Program-made: the position numbers and the translations under genes
Part shown: positions 6,069 through 6,331 of the stretch, one piece after another
Numbering within the stretch: position 1 is the first letter of the stretch
Layout: every line of letters begins with the position of its first letter
The notes under the pieces: generated by a model
What the model was told of the DNA's origin: nothing
Seen by the model: only the letters and a program-made list of their open reading frames with translations
Database searches by the model: none
Source: Prevotellaceae bacterium
Lineage (GTDB): Bacteria > Bacteroidota > Bacteroidia > Bacteroidales > UBA932
Length of the DNA: 6,331 bases
Assembly: GCA_031259225.1 (NCBI GenBank)
Contig: JAIRLT010000219.1
Span: 1-6,331, forward strand
Reading direction: 5' to 3'

Positions 6069-6076
6069 CAAATATA
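6069..6076 (-). promoter_or_regulatory. candidate -7 box for pepD (TATATTTG)
   Basis: Read on the minus strand, 6076-6069 is TATATTTG, a full TAnnTTTG match and identical to the -7 element at 170-177. No TTTG was found at the proper -33 spacing, so this promoter is weaker evidence than the one at 147-177. The inferred start is near 6062-6065, giving a leader of about 90 nt before the ATG at 5972. Confidence 0.4.
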
Positions 6077-6177
6077 CTAAAAAATTTGTTATTATGCCGT
6101 TGTTTTAGCTATGGCGTGTTAATAACTTCCGCTATGAAAAAATCGGAAAAAAATAAAATTTGTAGATAAAAAATAAA
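6077..6177. other. AT-rich spacer between pepD promoter and terminal repeat element
   Basis: No gene is seen. A 7-bp inverted repeat, gttatta (6088-6094) with taataac (6120-6126), spans the place where the pepD -33 element would lie and might be a regulator site. The rest is A-rich sequence running up to the palindromic element. Confidence 0.4.
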
Positions 6178-6325
6178 GCCCCGTTAGGGGCTGTATGTTG
6201 GTAGATGCAAGGCGGAATGTCCTGCACATCGCGCGGCGCAGAGATGTTCCGCTATGCACCGGCATTGCACCGCGCGAAATGCAGGGGGCGCGTTTTTCCT
6301 ACCAACATTCTGCCCCTAACGGGGC
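6178..6325. repeat. 148-bp palindromic element with 27-bp terminal inverted repeats (REP/BIME- or MITE-like)
   Basis: The ends, 6178-6204 and 6299-6325, are inverted copies matching at 25 of 27 positions. Each end is itself a small hairpin (gcccc-gtta-ggggc and gcccc-taac-ggggc) followed inward by a TGTTGGTAG-type word. The core has a second inverted pair, 6221-6240 with 6266-6285 (17 of 20 matches). A competing pair, 6207-6217 with 6247-6257, also exists (9 of 11 matches). The core is far richer in GC than the flanking spacer. It has no ORF. Paired inverted hairpin units are typical of REP/BIME or REPIN elements moved by RAYT-type Y1 transposases; a MITE or structured RNA is the alternative. 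The window ends six bases later, so the right junction cannot be judged. Confidence 0.75.
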
Positions 6326-6331
6326 AGTTGA

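Noticed and set aside
1..6331. CRISPR array, tRNA, rRNA or autonomous transposon
   Set aside because: No evenly spaced direct repeats, no tRNA- or rRNA-like sequence and no transposase or integrase motif were seen on either strand.

Overview
The window looks like chromosomal DNA of a member of the Bacteroidota, most likely an uncultured Bacteroidales. The pointers are an exact TTTG-N19-TAnnTTTG promoter (the Bacteroides -33/-7 type), gene starts preceded by A/T-rich sequence without a Shine-Dalgarno, very AT-rich intergenic DNA beside mid-GC genes, and a secreted protein ending in a Fibrobacter succinogenes major paralogous domain. The taxon is an inference from these traits.

Layout. Positions 1-599 hold no gene but carry a promoter, a palindrome between direct repeats and a long run of RNA-like stems. 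These include a multi-segment hairpin whose loop is a perfect 10-nt complement of a downstream segment (candidate pseudoknot), then two more hairpins ending about 30 nt before a start codon. Positions 600-2090 (+) encode a secreted 496-residue protein. Positions 2091-2299, between convergent genes, contain a chain of small hairpins.

On the minus strand, in transcription order, are pepD (M20C dipeptidase), a capA-like secreted PGA_cap metallophosphatase-fold protein, and anmK (anhydro-N-acetylmuramic acid kinase). They are closely spaced and probably co-transcribed. AnmK returns anhydroMurNAc from cell-wall turnover to metabolism and PepD cleaves dipeptides, so a salvage or murein-turnover theme is plausible but inferred. 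A perfect 13-bp-arm palindrome lies between pepD and capA and creates a false upstream start for capA.

The right edge (6178-6325) is a 148-bp palindromic element with 27-bp imperfect terminal inverted repeats, each arm itself a small hairpin, around a GC-rich structured core. It resembles a dispersed REP/BIME or MITE-like repeat. The least explained signals are this element and the structured leader at 258-569. No tRNA, rRNA, CRISPR array, transposase, integrase or reverse transcriptase was seen.
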